This document shows positions 11,501 to 22,338 of a DNA stretch of 64,000 bases, piece by piece. Positions within the stretch are counted from its first letter, which is position 1, and the number at the start of each line of letters is the position of its first letter. A model generated the notes under the pieces. The model was given only the letters and a program-made list of their open reading frames with translations, had not been told where the DNA came from and ran no database searches. Source of the stretch: Plectosphaerella cucumerina (lineage: Eukaryota > Ascomycota > Sordariomycetes > Glomerellales > Plectosphaerellaceae). A program made the translations under genes and the position numbers. The stretch lies in the NCBI GenBank assembly GCA_020746995.1, contig JAGPXD010000003.1, forward strand, positions 5,146,001 to 5,210,000, given 5' to 3'.

Positions 11501-13117
11501 CTGGTCGTGAGGGGCTTCTTCGTTAGGGACGAACTCCAGGCCGTGCTGTTCGATGAAGTCGACGGCTTCTTCGTCAGTGTCGAATCGGAGGAAGGAGTTG
11601 AGAAGGCTGGGTGTTGGATCCTTGGCCAGGACCTTGGGTCTCCGATAGGCCTTCTTCGCCTGCTGGAGGATAGATCGTCGCAAGGTGCCAAAGTGAATCT
11701 CGGCGAAACACGCCATGGTGTAGGAGACCTCGGGACTCTCAACGATTCTGAAGTAGCTGGTATGCATATTCGTGGCGGCGTGGCTCGGGGAGTTGCCCAA
11801 CGGGCCGTGCATGCTGGTAGTGGTTTGGAGCGCCTCGATGAGGGAGACGGCGGTGCGGATAGTATCGCTGTCTTTCCACGCCTGGAGGCTGCGCGTGCCG
11901 CGTTGGAAGCTGCTCTGGATGTCGGGCGAGCTGGCGAAGAACAGACCGTAGTAGGCGCGGAACTCGGCCTCGTTCTCACAGAGGACCCCCTTGGCGTCGC
12001 AAGTCTCATATGCCGACATAAGGGACATGAGTGTCTTGCTCAGCTGTTCGAGCTCCTGCTGCTCGGAGAACTCCTCTGGGCGAACGTCCTTGCGGGACAG
12101 CAGGTGGAGCGCTGTGACGTGAAATCGAATGATGTTTTCGTAGCAGTAGACCTGGTCTTCCAGTTCCTCGGCGCACATCTCCGAGTGAAAGGTGAAGTCG
12201 CGTCGGAGGGCGCGGGTGCGGTCCCAAAGGTATCCGTGGACGGCTGGGAGGTTGCTGTCGGTTCGGAGAAGGTTGTCGACGAGGTAGTCGAGTGTGCGTC
12301 GCATCGAAGCGACGGAGAGAACGTCCATCGGTAGCGGTGTTTCCTGGCCAGCAGCCGAACGCGCAAGCTTCTTGATCATCTTGTGTCTCTCCGCGAGGCC
12401 GGTAGCTGCGCCCTTCTCGACGGAGGGGATGTCGGGTTCGATGATGCGCGTGATCATCTCCATCTCGGGGCACATGTCCTCGCAGACGCCCTTGAAGACG
12501 AGCGCGTCCTCGAGGCGCTTCTGGACACCGGGCGCGTCGACGAGGTTGGCGCGGATCAGCGAGTCGCGGGCGCGGTCCCTGTACACCTTGTGATCCTCGC
12601 GCAGCTTGGCCATGGCCACCGAATTGTTCGTACTGATCGGCCATTTGGGCGGGTAAATTCCGTCGCTCCGGAGTTGGTCGTAGATGGAGGTCGCGAAGGG
12701 GAGGAGAGGACCGGTCGGGTAGGCATTCTGGTTGACTTCGTAGGTGACGGAAACTGGTCGCGCGGCGCCGGCACCAGCTGCGAACTTCTTCGACTTGAAG
12801 TCCTTGCCGTTGGAGACGATGCTCTGGGCCGACGAAGCGGTCGTCTTCTTGCGGTCGGAGGCGCCATTGTTCTTCTGCCTGCGGTTGTCGTCCGAGACGG
12901 CGCCGTCAAAGGGACTCGCGCCTCTTCGTTTCGACTGGCGAGCGCTCATCGCGTTCGCGTTCTTCTGCTTGCGCTTGAGCCGCCTTGAATCTCCTGCGCC
13001 ATCGAGGCTCAGTGATCCCGGTTCCGCAGGCTCGCGCGCGTTCGGCTGGCGCTTGGAGTGGTTGGATCGTCGTTTCGGTCGCCGGCAGACGGTGGATGAA
13101 GATGCTTTGGAGGGCAT
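8584..13117 (-). CDS. SAC3: SAC3/GANP-family mRNA export scaffold (TREX-2)
   Basis: Two exons, 13117-11284 and 11216-8584, with a GTAAAC...CCCTAG intron, give 1488 residues. Sac3 is the scaffold of the TREX-2 complex, linking transcription to nuclear pores. The N terminus is basic. The SAC3/GANP domain spans about residues 180-520 and contains FKGVCEDMCPEMEM, the family hallmark. From about 670 to 890 there are ten FG dipeptides in repeats such as SPFGQ, which fit nucleoporin contacts. Residues about 1050-1220 are a long charged helix (PKKDLLGDFTKWF onward) matching the region that binds Sus1 and Cdc31. The start ATG at 13117 is inferred; an upstream GTGAGC...ACACAG intron suggests a longer 5' leader or a different first exon. 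Confidence 0.9.
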
Positions 13118-13786
13118 CCTGGGCGAAAATCGCCGGCCGACGAGGCTGGACACTGGCTTTGGGGGTCGCGCACGGACGCAAAAGTGGGGACCTGTCCGAG
13201 CTGTGTCAGTGGTGGTGCTGCTGCTGGTGCTGCCGGCTTGGGGCAAGGGTGTGTCTCGCTCACCGCCAGAGCCAAGGATTCCGTGTTCGTGAGGGAGTTC
13301 GAATTGGGGTATAAGTCAGGAGAAGAAAAGCTGTAGTGACGATGAATGTTGTCGCAGAATCGAATAACCAATTGTCTGAGCGAGGGTGGACTGTTGTCGC
13401 AGTGGAATAAGATCTTGCGAAAGGGATGGGTTAATCAAGAGGTAGAAGAGAAGAAGAAGACGAGAGGGTTGACGCGAAGAGTTTAGAAACTGGCAGACGT
13501 GGAATAAAAGAAATCAACCGAATTGTGTGGGAGCCGATACCTGACGAGGCATGCCCGGAAGCCTCAGGTCGCCAGGCTCAACTTCAATTAATGTTCAACA
13601 GGCAGGTGCGGAATTTACACATGGGATTCACGACAGGAGGCGCAGGTTCTGGCACTTGCTGCAAGTGCACCCACGCGCATCGCATCTCATCACCGCCGAC
13701 AGTTGGCAAGTACGGAAAATCATTGAGGAAGGGTATCATTATTTCGTATTGGGATTCATGTCTGTCTATGATTTGCGCGCCCGCCT
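13118..13786. other. SAC3 promoter and 5' leader; LTV1 3' end
   Basis: No gene is supported. On the minus strand, a 63-base intron-like segment (GTGAGC at 13272 to ACACAG near 13210) with an ACTGAC branch point sits upstream of the chosen SAC3 ATG. The SAC3 5' UTR may be spliced, or a short coding exon may lie further upstream. Confidence 0.5.
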
Positions 13787-15125
13787 CTATGGCTTGACCT
13801 TGCTGCTCTGGCGGAATCGCGCCGGCCCCAGCCCCTTGCGAATCTCGTCCAGCTGCTCCAAGCCCGTCTGCGGCCTTGACTTCTTGGACGTCCTCTTGCC
13901 AGGCTTGGTGTAGTTGCCCAGGAAATCGTCCAGGATATTGTCAAGATCCGCCCGCTGCGGCCCCGTCACGCTAGACATGCTCGAGATGGCCGACACGGAG
14001 GCCATATCGTCCTCACCGCCGCCCATCTCATTGGTGTACTCCTCCTCGATCTTCTCGAACCGGGCGTCCAGGAACGAAAGCCCCTCGGTGCGCACCATTG
14101 ACGAAGAACTCATCGAGTAGGACGACGGGTTGGTCAGGGCGCCCTTTCTCTTCTTCTTGCGGCCGCCCATCGTCGTTGTCGTCCAGATGGACGATTGAAC
14201 CTCGGATCGGTCGCCCGCGCCAGCGCCAACCGCCCGGGGCTTACCACTGCTCTGGTCCTTCTTGAACTGTTTGAAATCATCAAGCCAGTTCTCGTTCTGA
14301 TCCGCCTCGGTTGCCTCGTCGCCAGCCACAGCAGCGACGAGCTGCGGGGCCTCGCCGTCGCGGTACTCGCGGTTCGGCTTGGCCGTGTGATCCGACTCCC
14401 AGCCGTCGTCCTCCTCGTCGTAGAGCTGGTCCTCGAATTCATACTGAGAGACCTCACGAGAGTCCTTAGCGAGCTCCTTGAAAATCTCATCATCGTCCTC
14501 GACGTACTCCTCGTCCTCGAGCGCCTCCAGCACCTCGCGCAGTCGCGGGTCCATGTCGGGTTGGAAGCCCGCGATGGCATCCGGCACGTCCTGCTGGGTC
14601 TGGTAGTTCGCCTTGGGGAGGTTCTTGGTCGGCAGCATGTCCTCGTCGATGAGCGGACCATCCTTCAGGTCCATCTCGCGAAGGGCGTCGGCGAGCGACG
14701 TCTGCTTGCCCTTCGTCTTGTTGCCCACGGGCTCGGCATCGACCCAGACGGCCTCGACGCCGCCTTCGTTGAGGTCGCGCATGTGTTGCATGTAATCGTA
14801 GCTGGTGTCGTCGAAGTAGACGCCGTGCTCGGCCGCCTCGCCCTCGTTCATCCGGATCTCGTCGGCTTCGGACCCAAACTCAGACGCCAGGTCGTCCAGG
14901 TGCTTCACCTTGCCGGAGGAGGATGACGCGCCCTGCTGCGGCGTCGGGTTCAGCACCATGGACGGCGCCGATTCATCGTGGATTCGGGGGTCATTCTGGG
15001 GGCGGTGCACCAGCGTGAAGTGCTGTGCATTCTTCTTGTCGCTGTTGGAGCAGGTCAGCGTTTGTACCAACAACCATTGGGGCGGCAGCGGGGGCAACGA
15101 ACATCCACTTGCCCTTGGGAGGCAT
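13787..15125 (-). CDS. LTV1: Ltv1, 40S ribosomal subunit assembly and export factor
   Basis: Two exons, 15125-15109 and 15041-13787, with a 67-base GTGGAT...AACAG intron, give 423 residues. The first exon encodes only MPPKG plus two bases, followed by DKKNAQHFTLVHRPQNDPRI, the family's conserved N terminus. The middle and C-terminal parts are acidic (for example EEYVEDDDEIFKELAKDS) with a terminal basic stretch (GKRTSKKSRPQ). Ltv1 binds pre-40S particles at the beak and is needed for late assembly and export of the small subunit. It is divergent from LSG1, a large-subunit factor, with 437 bases between the two ATGs. The exact donor of intron 1 could be shifted by a few bases. Confidence 0.92.
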
Positions 15126-15562
15126 TTTGAATACTTGGCGACGGCCTGGATCGTGTGTTGCGGTGTGGAAGGGCGAAATGTGATTCGAATCTCGTGGCTC
15201 CAACTTGGGTCGTCACTCTGCATCCGTCAAGGTTGGGTAGGAACCCCTCCTACGACCGGTTGCAAAAAAAGTTCATGGTGGGGGTTGGCGTTATCTAATC
15301 GGGCTTGGAAGCAAGGAACTGGCACTGTTTCGCCACCAAGTTTAGGCCGCTTTACACAGTGCGCGCGTCTCGGTGTGACGTGGAATGGTCTTGAAGATGG
15401 GAAAATTTGCCCCGCGATCTCATTAATCAGCGGGGCGTAGAGGGGCAGAGGCAACCCCGAGACTTCTTCAGGCTCGGTCGCAACCCCTCCATCAGTTCCT
15501 TTGCCGAACATCCCCAGGGACGCAAATCATAGCATAGACGAAATCGAGAATCAAACGTCAAG
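15126..15562. promoter_or_regulatory. Shared promoter of LTV1 and LSG1
   Basis: This 437-base gap separates two divergent ribosome-assembly genes, so both promoters must lie here. A GGGAAAATTTGC word near 15397 resembles the yeast RRPE element (AAAWTTT core). It is a weak match and I treat it only as a candidate. Confidence 0.6.
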
Positions 15563-17661
15563 ATGCCGCGCGCCACCTCCAAGAACAAGCTCGGGCTGGG
15601 CAACACCCTCATGAACGATCGGTTCGGCAAGGGCAAGGGATCAGACCGCAAGCGCACATCCGCCATCACCCGAGTCAACCATGCGACCGGCGAAGAGGTT
15701 CGCGCATTACCCCTCCACTGAAATTCTTCGTCAGCCCTAACAGTTCGATAGTATGTCACAAACGAGAAGAAGGAGGCGTCATGGGTGAAGATGCGGTCGG
15801 TCACAGAGCAGGGCGCGCTGGACGAGTTCCTGGCGACCGCCGAGCTTGCCGGCACCGATTTTACCGCCGAGAAGACCAACAACGTCAAGATCATCCACAC
15901 CGACCAAAGAAACCCCTACCTTCTCTCCAGTATCGAGGAAAGGGCCGCCGTTGGCAAGTACAAGCAGCACGTCGGACGCCTGACGGTGCCGAGAAGGCCG
16001 AAGTGGAACGAGAAGACGACGCCCGAGGAACTTGACCAGGCGGAGAAGGAGGCCTTCCTCGGCTGGAGACGCGGTCTGGCGGAGCTTGAGGAGAACCAAG
16101 ATCTTCTGATGACGCCTTTCGAGCGCAACATCGAGGTTTGGAGGCAGCTTTGGCGCGTCATCGAGCGGTCAGACCTGGTGGTCCAGATTGTGGATGCCAG
16201 GAACCCCCTGATGTTCCGGTCGGAGGATCTGGAGAACTACGTCAAGGAGCTCGACGGAAAGAAGGAGAACCTACTGCTCATCAACAAGGCCGACATGATG
16301 ACAACAACGCAGCGCACACTTTGGGCCGAGTACCTGAAGAAGCAAGGCATCCCCTACAGATTCTTCTCGGCTTTCCTCGCCAAGGAGGCTCTCGAGGCGG
16401 AAGAGGAAGGTGGCTCAGACCAGAAGCCGGAGTTCACGGCGCCTCCGAAGAAGCCTGCGGCCAAGGCCGAGGCTGAGTCTTCAGAGGAAGAGGAGGAGGA
16501 GGAGGAGGAGGGGGAGGAATCTTCAGAGGGATCCGAGGATGAGGCGCCACAAGCAGCCCAAGGATCCAAGGATGCCCCCGTGTCGGTGACGGACGAGGAC
16601 ATCAGGATCCTGACGGTGGAGGAGCTCGAGGAGATCTTCCTGAGCCATACCCCTGCCGATGCCGGTGAGTTGGATCGATGAACCCCTTTCCAATCCCAGA
16701 ACTAACGAGCCTTCCAGAGCCGGGCCACAAGCTGCAGATTGGTCTCGTCGGTTACCCCAACGTCGGAAAGTCTTCGACAATCAACGCGCTCATTGGAGCC
16801 AAGAAGGTGTCCGTCTCGGCCACGCCGGGTAAGACGAAGCATTTCCAGACCATCCATCTCAGCGAGGACGTCATCCTCTGCGATTGTCCTGGTCTGGTGT
16901 TCCCGAACTTCGCCAGCACAAAGGCCGAGCTGGTGTGCAACGGCGTTCTGCCCATCGATCAGCTGCGAGAGTTCACCGGCCCCGCCGGCCTTGTCGCGCG
17001 GAGAATACCCAAGCACTTCCTCGAGGCTATCTACGGCATTCAGATTCGCATGAGGCCCCTGGAGGAGGGCGGCACCGGCATGCCGACGGGTTCGGAGCTG
17101 ATGAGGGCCTATGCCCGGGCGAGGGGTTTCCAGACACAGGGTCTCGGCCAGCCGGACGAGTCGCGGGCGGCGCGCTACGTCCTGAAGGACTACGTCAACG
17201 GAAAGCTGCTCTACTGCGAGCCCCCCCCTGACACAGTGGAGCCTGATGAGTTCAACAGGGAGCTCTACACCGAGCTTCACGTGCCCGAGAAGCGTCGTGC
17301 GGCCCTCGTCGCCTCCATGGACGCCATGTCGGTCAGCGATGCGGCCTCCACCATCGACACGGACATGATCTCACTGCAGCCGACCCTGCCGGCGGGCCCC
17401 AAGACCCGCAGGCTCGACAGCGGTTTCTTCGCTGCGGGCGCCGGCGGCGGAAGTCGCATCGTCCAGCCCTTCAGCCACAAGTACACGGAGCAGGGCGAGT
17501 CGGGCAAGCACCTGACGGGTCGGAAAGCCAGAGCCATCGTGGCGCTGGAGAACGGCATGGACCCCAAGGACGTCAAGACGCTGTCCTCGAAGAAGCACTT
17601 CAAGGGCGGACCGAAGAATGGCAAAGCGAGGAGGAAGGCGACGGATCTGGATGACGACTGA
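15563..17661 (+). CDS. LSG1: Lsg1, circularly permuted GTPase for 60S maturation
   Basis: Three exons, 15563-15697, 15752-16664 and 16718-17661, give 663 residues. Introns are GTTCGC...CGATAG with a CTAAC branch point and GTGAGT...TTCCAG with CTAAC. The GTPase motifs are in permuted order: G4 NKAD near residue 223 precedes G1 GYPNVGKSS near 361 and G3 DCPG near 405, which defines the YlqF/YawG family. Lsg1 is cytoplasmic and releases the export adaptor Nmd3 from pre-60S subunits. A strongly acidic insert (about 285-345, a Glu run encoded at 16487-16515) lies between G4 and G1, as in fungal orthologues. The C terminus is basic, suited to rRNA contact. Confidence 0.95.
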
Positions 17662-18492
17662 ACGGGCGTTACAACGAAGAAAAGCAATGAAGCCAGCAGA
17701 TGCCACTCCGGGATCGTGACCTGCTTGGCGAATAAGACATGATTTTGACGACAAGCCTCTCGGAGTCTCGTGATGTGGGGAGATGGTGGTTAGGGGGGCT
17801 GGGGAGGTGGAAGGTTCTGGAAGCTTCCATGGGATCGTCCTGCCTCAATCACTGTGATGTCACTGACAACCGGGGGTTTGATACGCCCAGCAAACTGACG
17901 AAGACCAGTCAACATTCGCAGGGCAAACAATTGTCTGGGGATGGCAAATTCATCTGCAGTGGCTGCCTGTCCTCGCCTGCATTTTCACGTCCGGCCGTCA
18001 CCGAAAACAAGCGGGCGCATCATATTCAACCTCCTACCCACTGGACAAATACCCCGCCTCGTCGCCTCCTTTCACGACTGTCCGGGGGCTGGTATCGATG
18101 GTTTCGGGCTGCTGCGGGGGTGCTACAGGGCCGACCGAATCTTCCACAAGCAACTGAACCCAACCAAGCCCCACTGAAGGACCGTGGATCGCCCACTCTG
18201 AGCATCGCTTGCTCCCGCTGGCGGACCGCCGTCATTCCACCTGACGTCGGCACCTTACTTACTTCCCTCCCTGACGGCGCCCTTTCTTCCCCGAGCCCTT
18301 TGTGAACCTTACCTCCTTCAAAATCACACGCTTTCATCGAACCTCACAAAGACCCATCACTACACACCATCAAGTATTTAAGACTCGACCTTCACACACA
18401 CGACAGCATCGGAGACAACACAACCCCTTTGAGCACACGACCAGCCTATTGGCTTGGACTCGATTGACCGCTCCCTACGAACCACCGACACG
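17662..18492. other. LSG1 3' region and Hsp40 promoter
   Basis: No gene is seen in these 830 bases. The stretch contains the heat-shock element at 17810-17827 and a long leader before the Hsp40 ATG, with CA-rich sequence from about 18290. Confidence 0.65.
17810..17827. promoter_or_regulatory. Perfect four-unit heat-shock element
   Basis: GAAGGTTCTGGAAGCTTC contains four alternating nGAAn/nTTCn units with exact 5-base spacing. This is the binding pattern of a heat-shock factor trimer. It lies 666 bases upstream of the SIS1-type Hsp40 ATG and 149 bases after the LSG1 stop, so the Hsp40 gene is the natural target. Confidence 0.75.
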
Positions 18493-19783
18493 ATGGTCAA
18501 GGAAACGAAGCTCTACGACCAGCTGGGCGTTAAGCCCAACGCAACACAGGACGACATCAAGAAGGGCTACAGGTAAGCAATTGCACCCATGTAGAATTTT
18601 CTCAAGGTTGGGCTCTGGGCTGTCTTGGGCGTCCTGTCCGATCGCCTTGGGCACCAACCGTGGAGACTGGAACAGAGAGCTAACATCCCTGCCCACATAG
18701 GAAAGCGGCCCTCAAGTGGCACCCGGACAAGAACAAGGATAACCCCGACGCCGCCGAAAAGTTCAAGGAATGCTCGCAAGCCTACGAGATTCTCTCAGAC
18801 CCGGAGAAGCGCAAGACCTACGATGATTACGGCCTCGAGTTCCTCCTCCGGGGAGGTGCTCCACCACCAGATATGGGAGGTGGCGGCGCAGGAGGCAACC
18901 CATTCGCAGCAGGCGGGATGCCGGCCGGCTTCAACTTTGCAGACATGGGCGGCGGCGGCGGCGGCGGTACGCGCACATTCAAGTTCAGCACGGGCGGTGG
19001 CGGACCGGGCGGCTTCAACTTCCGGTCAGCAGACGACGTGTTTGGCGACTTTGCGCGCGGCGGCGGCCTCGGCGGCGATGACCTGAACGACATCTTTGCA
19101 CAGCTGGGAGGCGGCGCGCGGCGGGCGTCGCGGATGCGCACCTCAGGCGGCTACGATGATGACTTCCAGACGTCACGGCGCGAGAAGACGCCCGAGGTGA
19201 CGACAGTGGAGAAGCCGCTGCCCATCTCGCTCGAGGACATGTTCCACGGCGTCAAGAAGAAGATGAAGATCAAGCGCAAGCTATTCGATGACAGTGGCAA
19301 GCGCATCCTGACGGATAAGATCCTAGAGATCCCGATCAAGCCCGGCCTGAAGAAGGGCAGCAAGATTAAGTTCAAGGGCGTCGGAGACCAGGAAGAAGGC
19401 GGACAGCAGGACCTGCACTTTATTGTTGAAGAGGTGAGCACATTCCCAGTTCCCCAAAGTCTTACGGCACAAGATACTGACCAACCTAGAAACCACACCC
19501 TCTCTTCACGAGAGACAACGACGACCTCACGCACGAGGTATCCCTGGAGCTCAAGGAGGCCCTCACGGGGTGGAAGCGCACCGTGGCCACCATCGACGGC
19601 AAGCAGCTCAACATTGAAAAGGGCGGGCCGACGCAGCCCGGCAGCTCCGACCGGTACCCGGGCCTGGGCATGCCGGTCGCGAAGAAGCCCGGCACACGGG
19701 GCGACTTTATCATCAAGTACAACGTCAAGTTCCCGACGTCGCTGACGGCGGCGCAGAAGGAGAAGCTCAAGGAGATTCTGTAG
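18493..19783 (+). CDS. SIS1: Class II Hsp40 co-chaperone (Sis1/DNAJB1 type)
   Basis: Three exons, 18493-18572, 18701-19433 and 19490-19783, give 368 residues. The J domain covers about residues 4-68, with HPD at 34-36 that stimulates Hsp70 ATPase activity. A long Gly/Phe-rich segment (about 72-170, with several MGGGG and FNF blocks) follows, then two beta-rich client-binding domains and a dimerisation end. There is no CxxCxGxG zinc finger, so it is class II (Sis1-like), not Ydj1-like. It should act in cytosol and nucleus on misfolded proteins and translation. The first intron (128 bases) falls inside the J domain just before KAALKWHPD. A canonical heat-shock element lies upstream at 17810. 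Confidence 0.94.
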
Positions 19784-21357
19784 GCGCGTGGGGGAAGCAG
19801 AGGCGTGAAGGAAAGATGTTTATGAACAGGCGTTTTAGGGGTTAACGACGCGTCCGTCAAGGCGACGCATGTTTTTAATGAAGTCCTTTTTTTCTTTTCT
19901 CTTCGCCTGTACTTTGAATTTCAAGTATTTAGGTATGTTCAGGATGTTCGTTCCGGCTCGTGGCGCGGAAGGGTGTGCTGCAAGGTACCGTAGACAACGC
20001 GGCAAGCACGAGCGAATCAAGCGCTCCCGGGTGACCGCGTGTTCGTACATAAATTAAGAGACGCAGCTTTTTCGAAATGAGGATGCACAGGGCGGTGGTT
20101 GTTCCCGAAGGGCCGAGGATTCTCCCGTGGCACGGCATGTACGGGAGAGGGGCACATGGAAGTGAGGTTATTACTGTCAGGGCTTGAACGGCCTTACGTC
20201 AAGGAACAGCCGATGCGGCTGTGGCCCAGCAGGGTCGGATCCGGGACTGGGACCCCTTCGTTGCGGGCGGCCTGATTATTTCGCGCATTCAACGGCCGCA
20301 TGAGGCGGAGGCAAATCCAGCAAATGGATGTGAGGACGGAGGATGGACTGGATAAGCAGAGGGCGCATGTCAATGTATCGAAGGAGGGGATATGGGTACT
20401 TCAGTTTTGATATCGATGGAGGCTAGGAAGTCATTGATGTTTGGTCACTTCTACCCTCATCGTGGAAAGGAGGGCATCGCTACATCGATCGGCCTCCATC
20501 GCCAGTGTTCTGCCCGCCCGCCGCCCGGGCGTAGCGGCGTTCAGCCCGTGATGGAGGGGTATTTTCTTGGGCGCCCCGCCATGATGACGGCATCGACAGG
20601 GGGGTGGCCGCGCTATACTCGGCGGGGTAAATCCAACTTGGAGCTTTCATCATCCTCAGTCGACGGCGTCAAGGTCAATTGAGGTGGGGGTTTTTGCCTG
20701 TGAAGTTGTTGAGCTTGCTTTCCAATCGTTTGGGATTGAGCTGTCTGGCTTGTCTCTTGAGGGATTGTTCTGGATAGATGGTTAGATGGAGAATCTTGGA
20801 GGATGAGGCAAGCGGAGATGCGGCCGAGCCTGCGTGAAATAATAGTTCCCGATCAACCAAACATCGACGACCTTACGGCCCCAACTCGAGCCCGCCTTCC
20901 ATTCCGAACCAATATGCATGTTCCTCCGCCTTCCAAGGCTTTCATGCTCCCTCCGAGCCGGGTCGACGTCCCGCCTGTAATCACCACCCGACTGGCATGG
21001 ACCGGACGGCCCCGTCTTCCCGCCTGCGCCATCTTGGCCCTCGCCTGCTCGGCCCATCAGCAAAGTCAGCCAGCACATGCATCTTGGAGCCAAACCTGGG
21101 CGCCTTAGATCCCGCCTAGTACCTGATATACATCCAAGCGCTTGCCCAGCTCCAAGCCTCCCCGTCTTCCCACTTTTCTCTCCTCCTCCCACCTCACCTA
21201 CTCCTCTGGTACGTCCCCCCTCAGGTGCCCCGGGCAACGACGACATGCCACTGGGGTAAACACAGCTGACGTCCTCTGAATAGCTTCACGACTGTTCCAA
21301 TTGACCTGCCGATCCTCACCACACCACACATATCCGATACCCCCCCATCCCGCCAAA
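19784..21357. other. Intergenic, 1.57 kb; no gene seen
   Basis: Frames up to 154 codons occur on both strands but none has a domain or consistent splicing. The final 300 bases should hold the promoter and pyrimidine-rich 5' UTR of the HAD gene. Confidence 0.55.
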
Positions 21358-22140
21358 ATGCCTCAGGTAGGCTCCCTTTGGCCCCCTCCCCCATCCCCGC
21401 TAACAACCCAGATCACCACCCTCCTCTTCGACTGCGACAACACCCTCGTCCTCTCCGAGGAGCTCGCCTTCGAAGCCTGCGCCGAGCTCATCAACGAAAT
21501 CTGCGAAAAGCACAACGTCGACCAGCGCTTCACCGGCGAGAAGCTCATCAAGGAGTTCGTCGGCCAAAACTTCCGCGGCATGATGCTCGGCCTCCAGAAG
21601 CTCTACAACTTCACCATGACCCCTGAAGAGCTCGAGTCCTACGTCACCCGCGAGGAGGACGCCGTCATCGCGAAGCTCAAGGCCTCCCTGCGCCCCTGCC
21701 CCGGCGTCGACGCCCAGCTCGAGGCCCTCCAGGCCGGCGGCAAGTACAAGCTCTCCGTCGTCTCGTCGTCGGCCAAGCGCCGCGTCTGGGCGTCGGTCGT
21801 CAAGGTCAACCAGGACCGCTTCTTCCCCGAGGACGATGTCTTCTCTGCCGCTACGTCGCTGCCTGTGCCGACGAGCAAGCCTGATCCGGCGATCTACCTG
21901 CACGCTCTTGAGCGGCTTGGCCGCAAGGCCTCCGAGGCGGTGGCTATTGAGGACTCGAAGAGCGGTACTCTGAGCGGTACTCGCGCTGGTATCAAGGTCA
22001 TTGGCTACGTTGGACCATACCCGGCTGACGAGAGGGCGAAGATGGAGCAGGTCCTGCGTGAGGCTGGTGCTGTGGTCATCATGCAGCACTGGGATGAATT
22101 CCCGGCTGCGCTGGCGAAGGTTGAGAGTGGTGAGGTTTGA
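21358..22140 (+). CDS. HAD-superfamily phosphatase (sugar-phosphate type)
   Basis: The first exon holds only ATG CCT CAG (21358-21366). A 45-base intron (GTAGGC...AACCCAG with a GCTAAC branch point) precedes exon 2, 21412-22140. The product has 245 residues. Motif I is LFDCDNT with nucleophile Asp10 and acid/base Asp12; motif II is SVVSSSA; the conserved Lys lies in TSKPDPAIYL; and motif III/IV is AIEDSKSG. A helical cap sits between motifs I and II, as in the phosphoglycolate phosphatase and beta-phosphoglucomutase-like group. The substrate is probably a small phosphorylated metabolite, not determinable here. Because the intron is a multiple of three without a stop, an unspliced transcript would add 15 residues. 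Confidence 0.88.
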   Translation: MPQVGSLWPPPPSPLTTQITTLLFDCDNTLVLSEELAFEACAELINEICEKHNVDQRFTGEKLIKEFVGQNFRGMMLGLQKLYNFTMTPEELESYVTREEDAVIAKLKASLRPCPGVDAQLEALQAGGKYKLSVVSSSAKRRVWASVVKVNQDRFFPEDDVFSAATSLPVPTSKPDPAIYLHALERLGRKASEAVAIEDSKSGTLSGTRAGIKVIGYVGPYPADERAKMEQVLREAGAVVIMQHWDEFPAALAKVESGEV

Positions 22141-22338
22141 CTAGCCGGCGGTAAGCCCACGCCGTCGCTGTAGGCACGGTGGGTGGGAAAACTGCGGAGA
22201 GGTGGAGGGAGAAGAGGCCGGCGCGGAGCCGGCAGCACGTGGGTTCCCTCGTGAACCAGTCATGCAGATATCCAGAGTCTAGCGGCCTGAGGCCCTTCTA
22301 GCAACCCAACACAACCCAACACCCCCTGATATCCTAAA

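Noticed and set aside
11447..12334. A 295-codon frame antisense to the SAC3 domain
   Set aside because: Shadow of a strongly conserved domain; Val/Glu/Gly-rich reading.
15390..15420. RRPE/PAC-like words in the LTV1-LSG1 promoter
   Set aside because: AAAATTT matches the RRPE core loosely and GCGATCTCAT is not a true PAC site. The evidence is too weak to list as sites.
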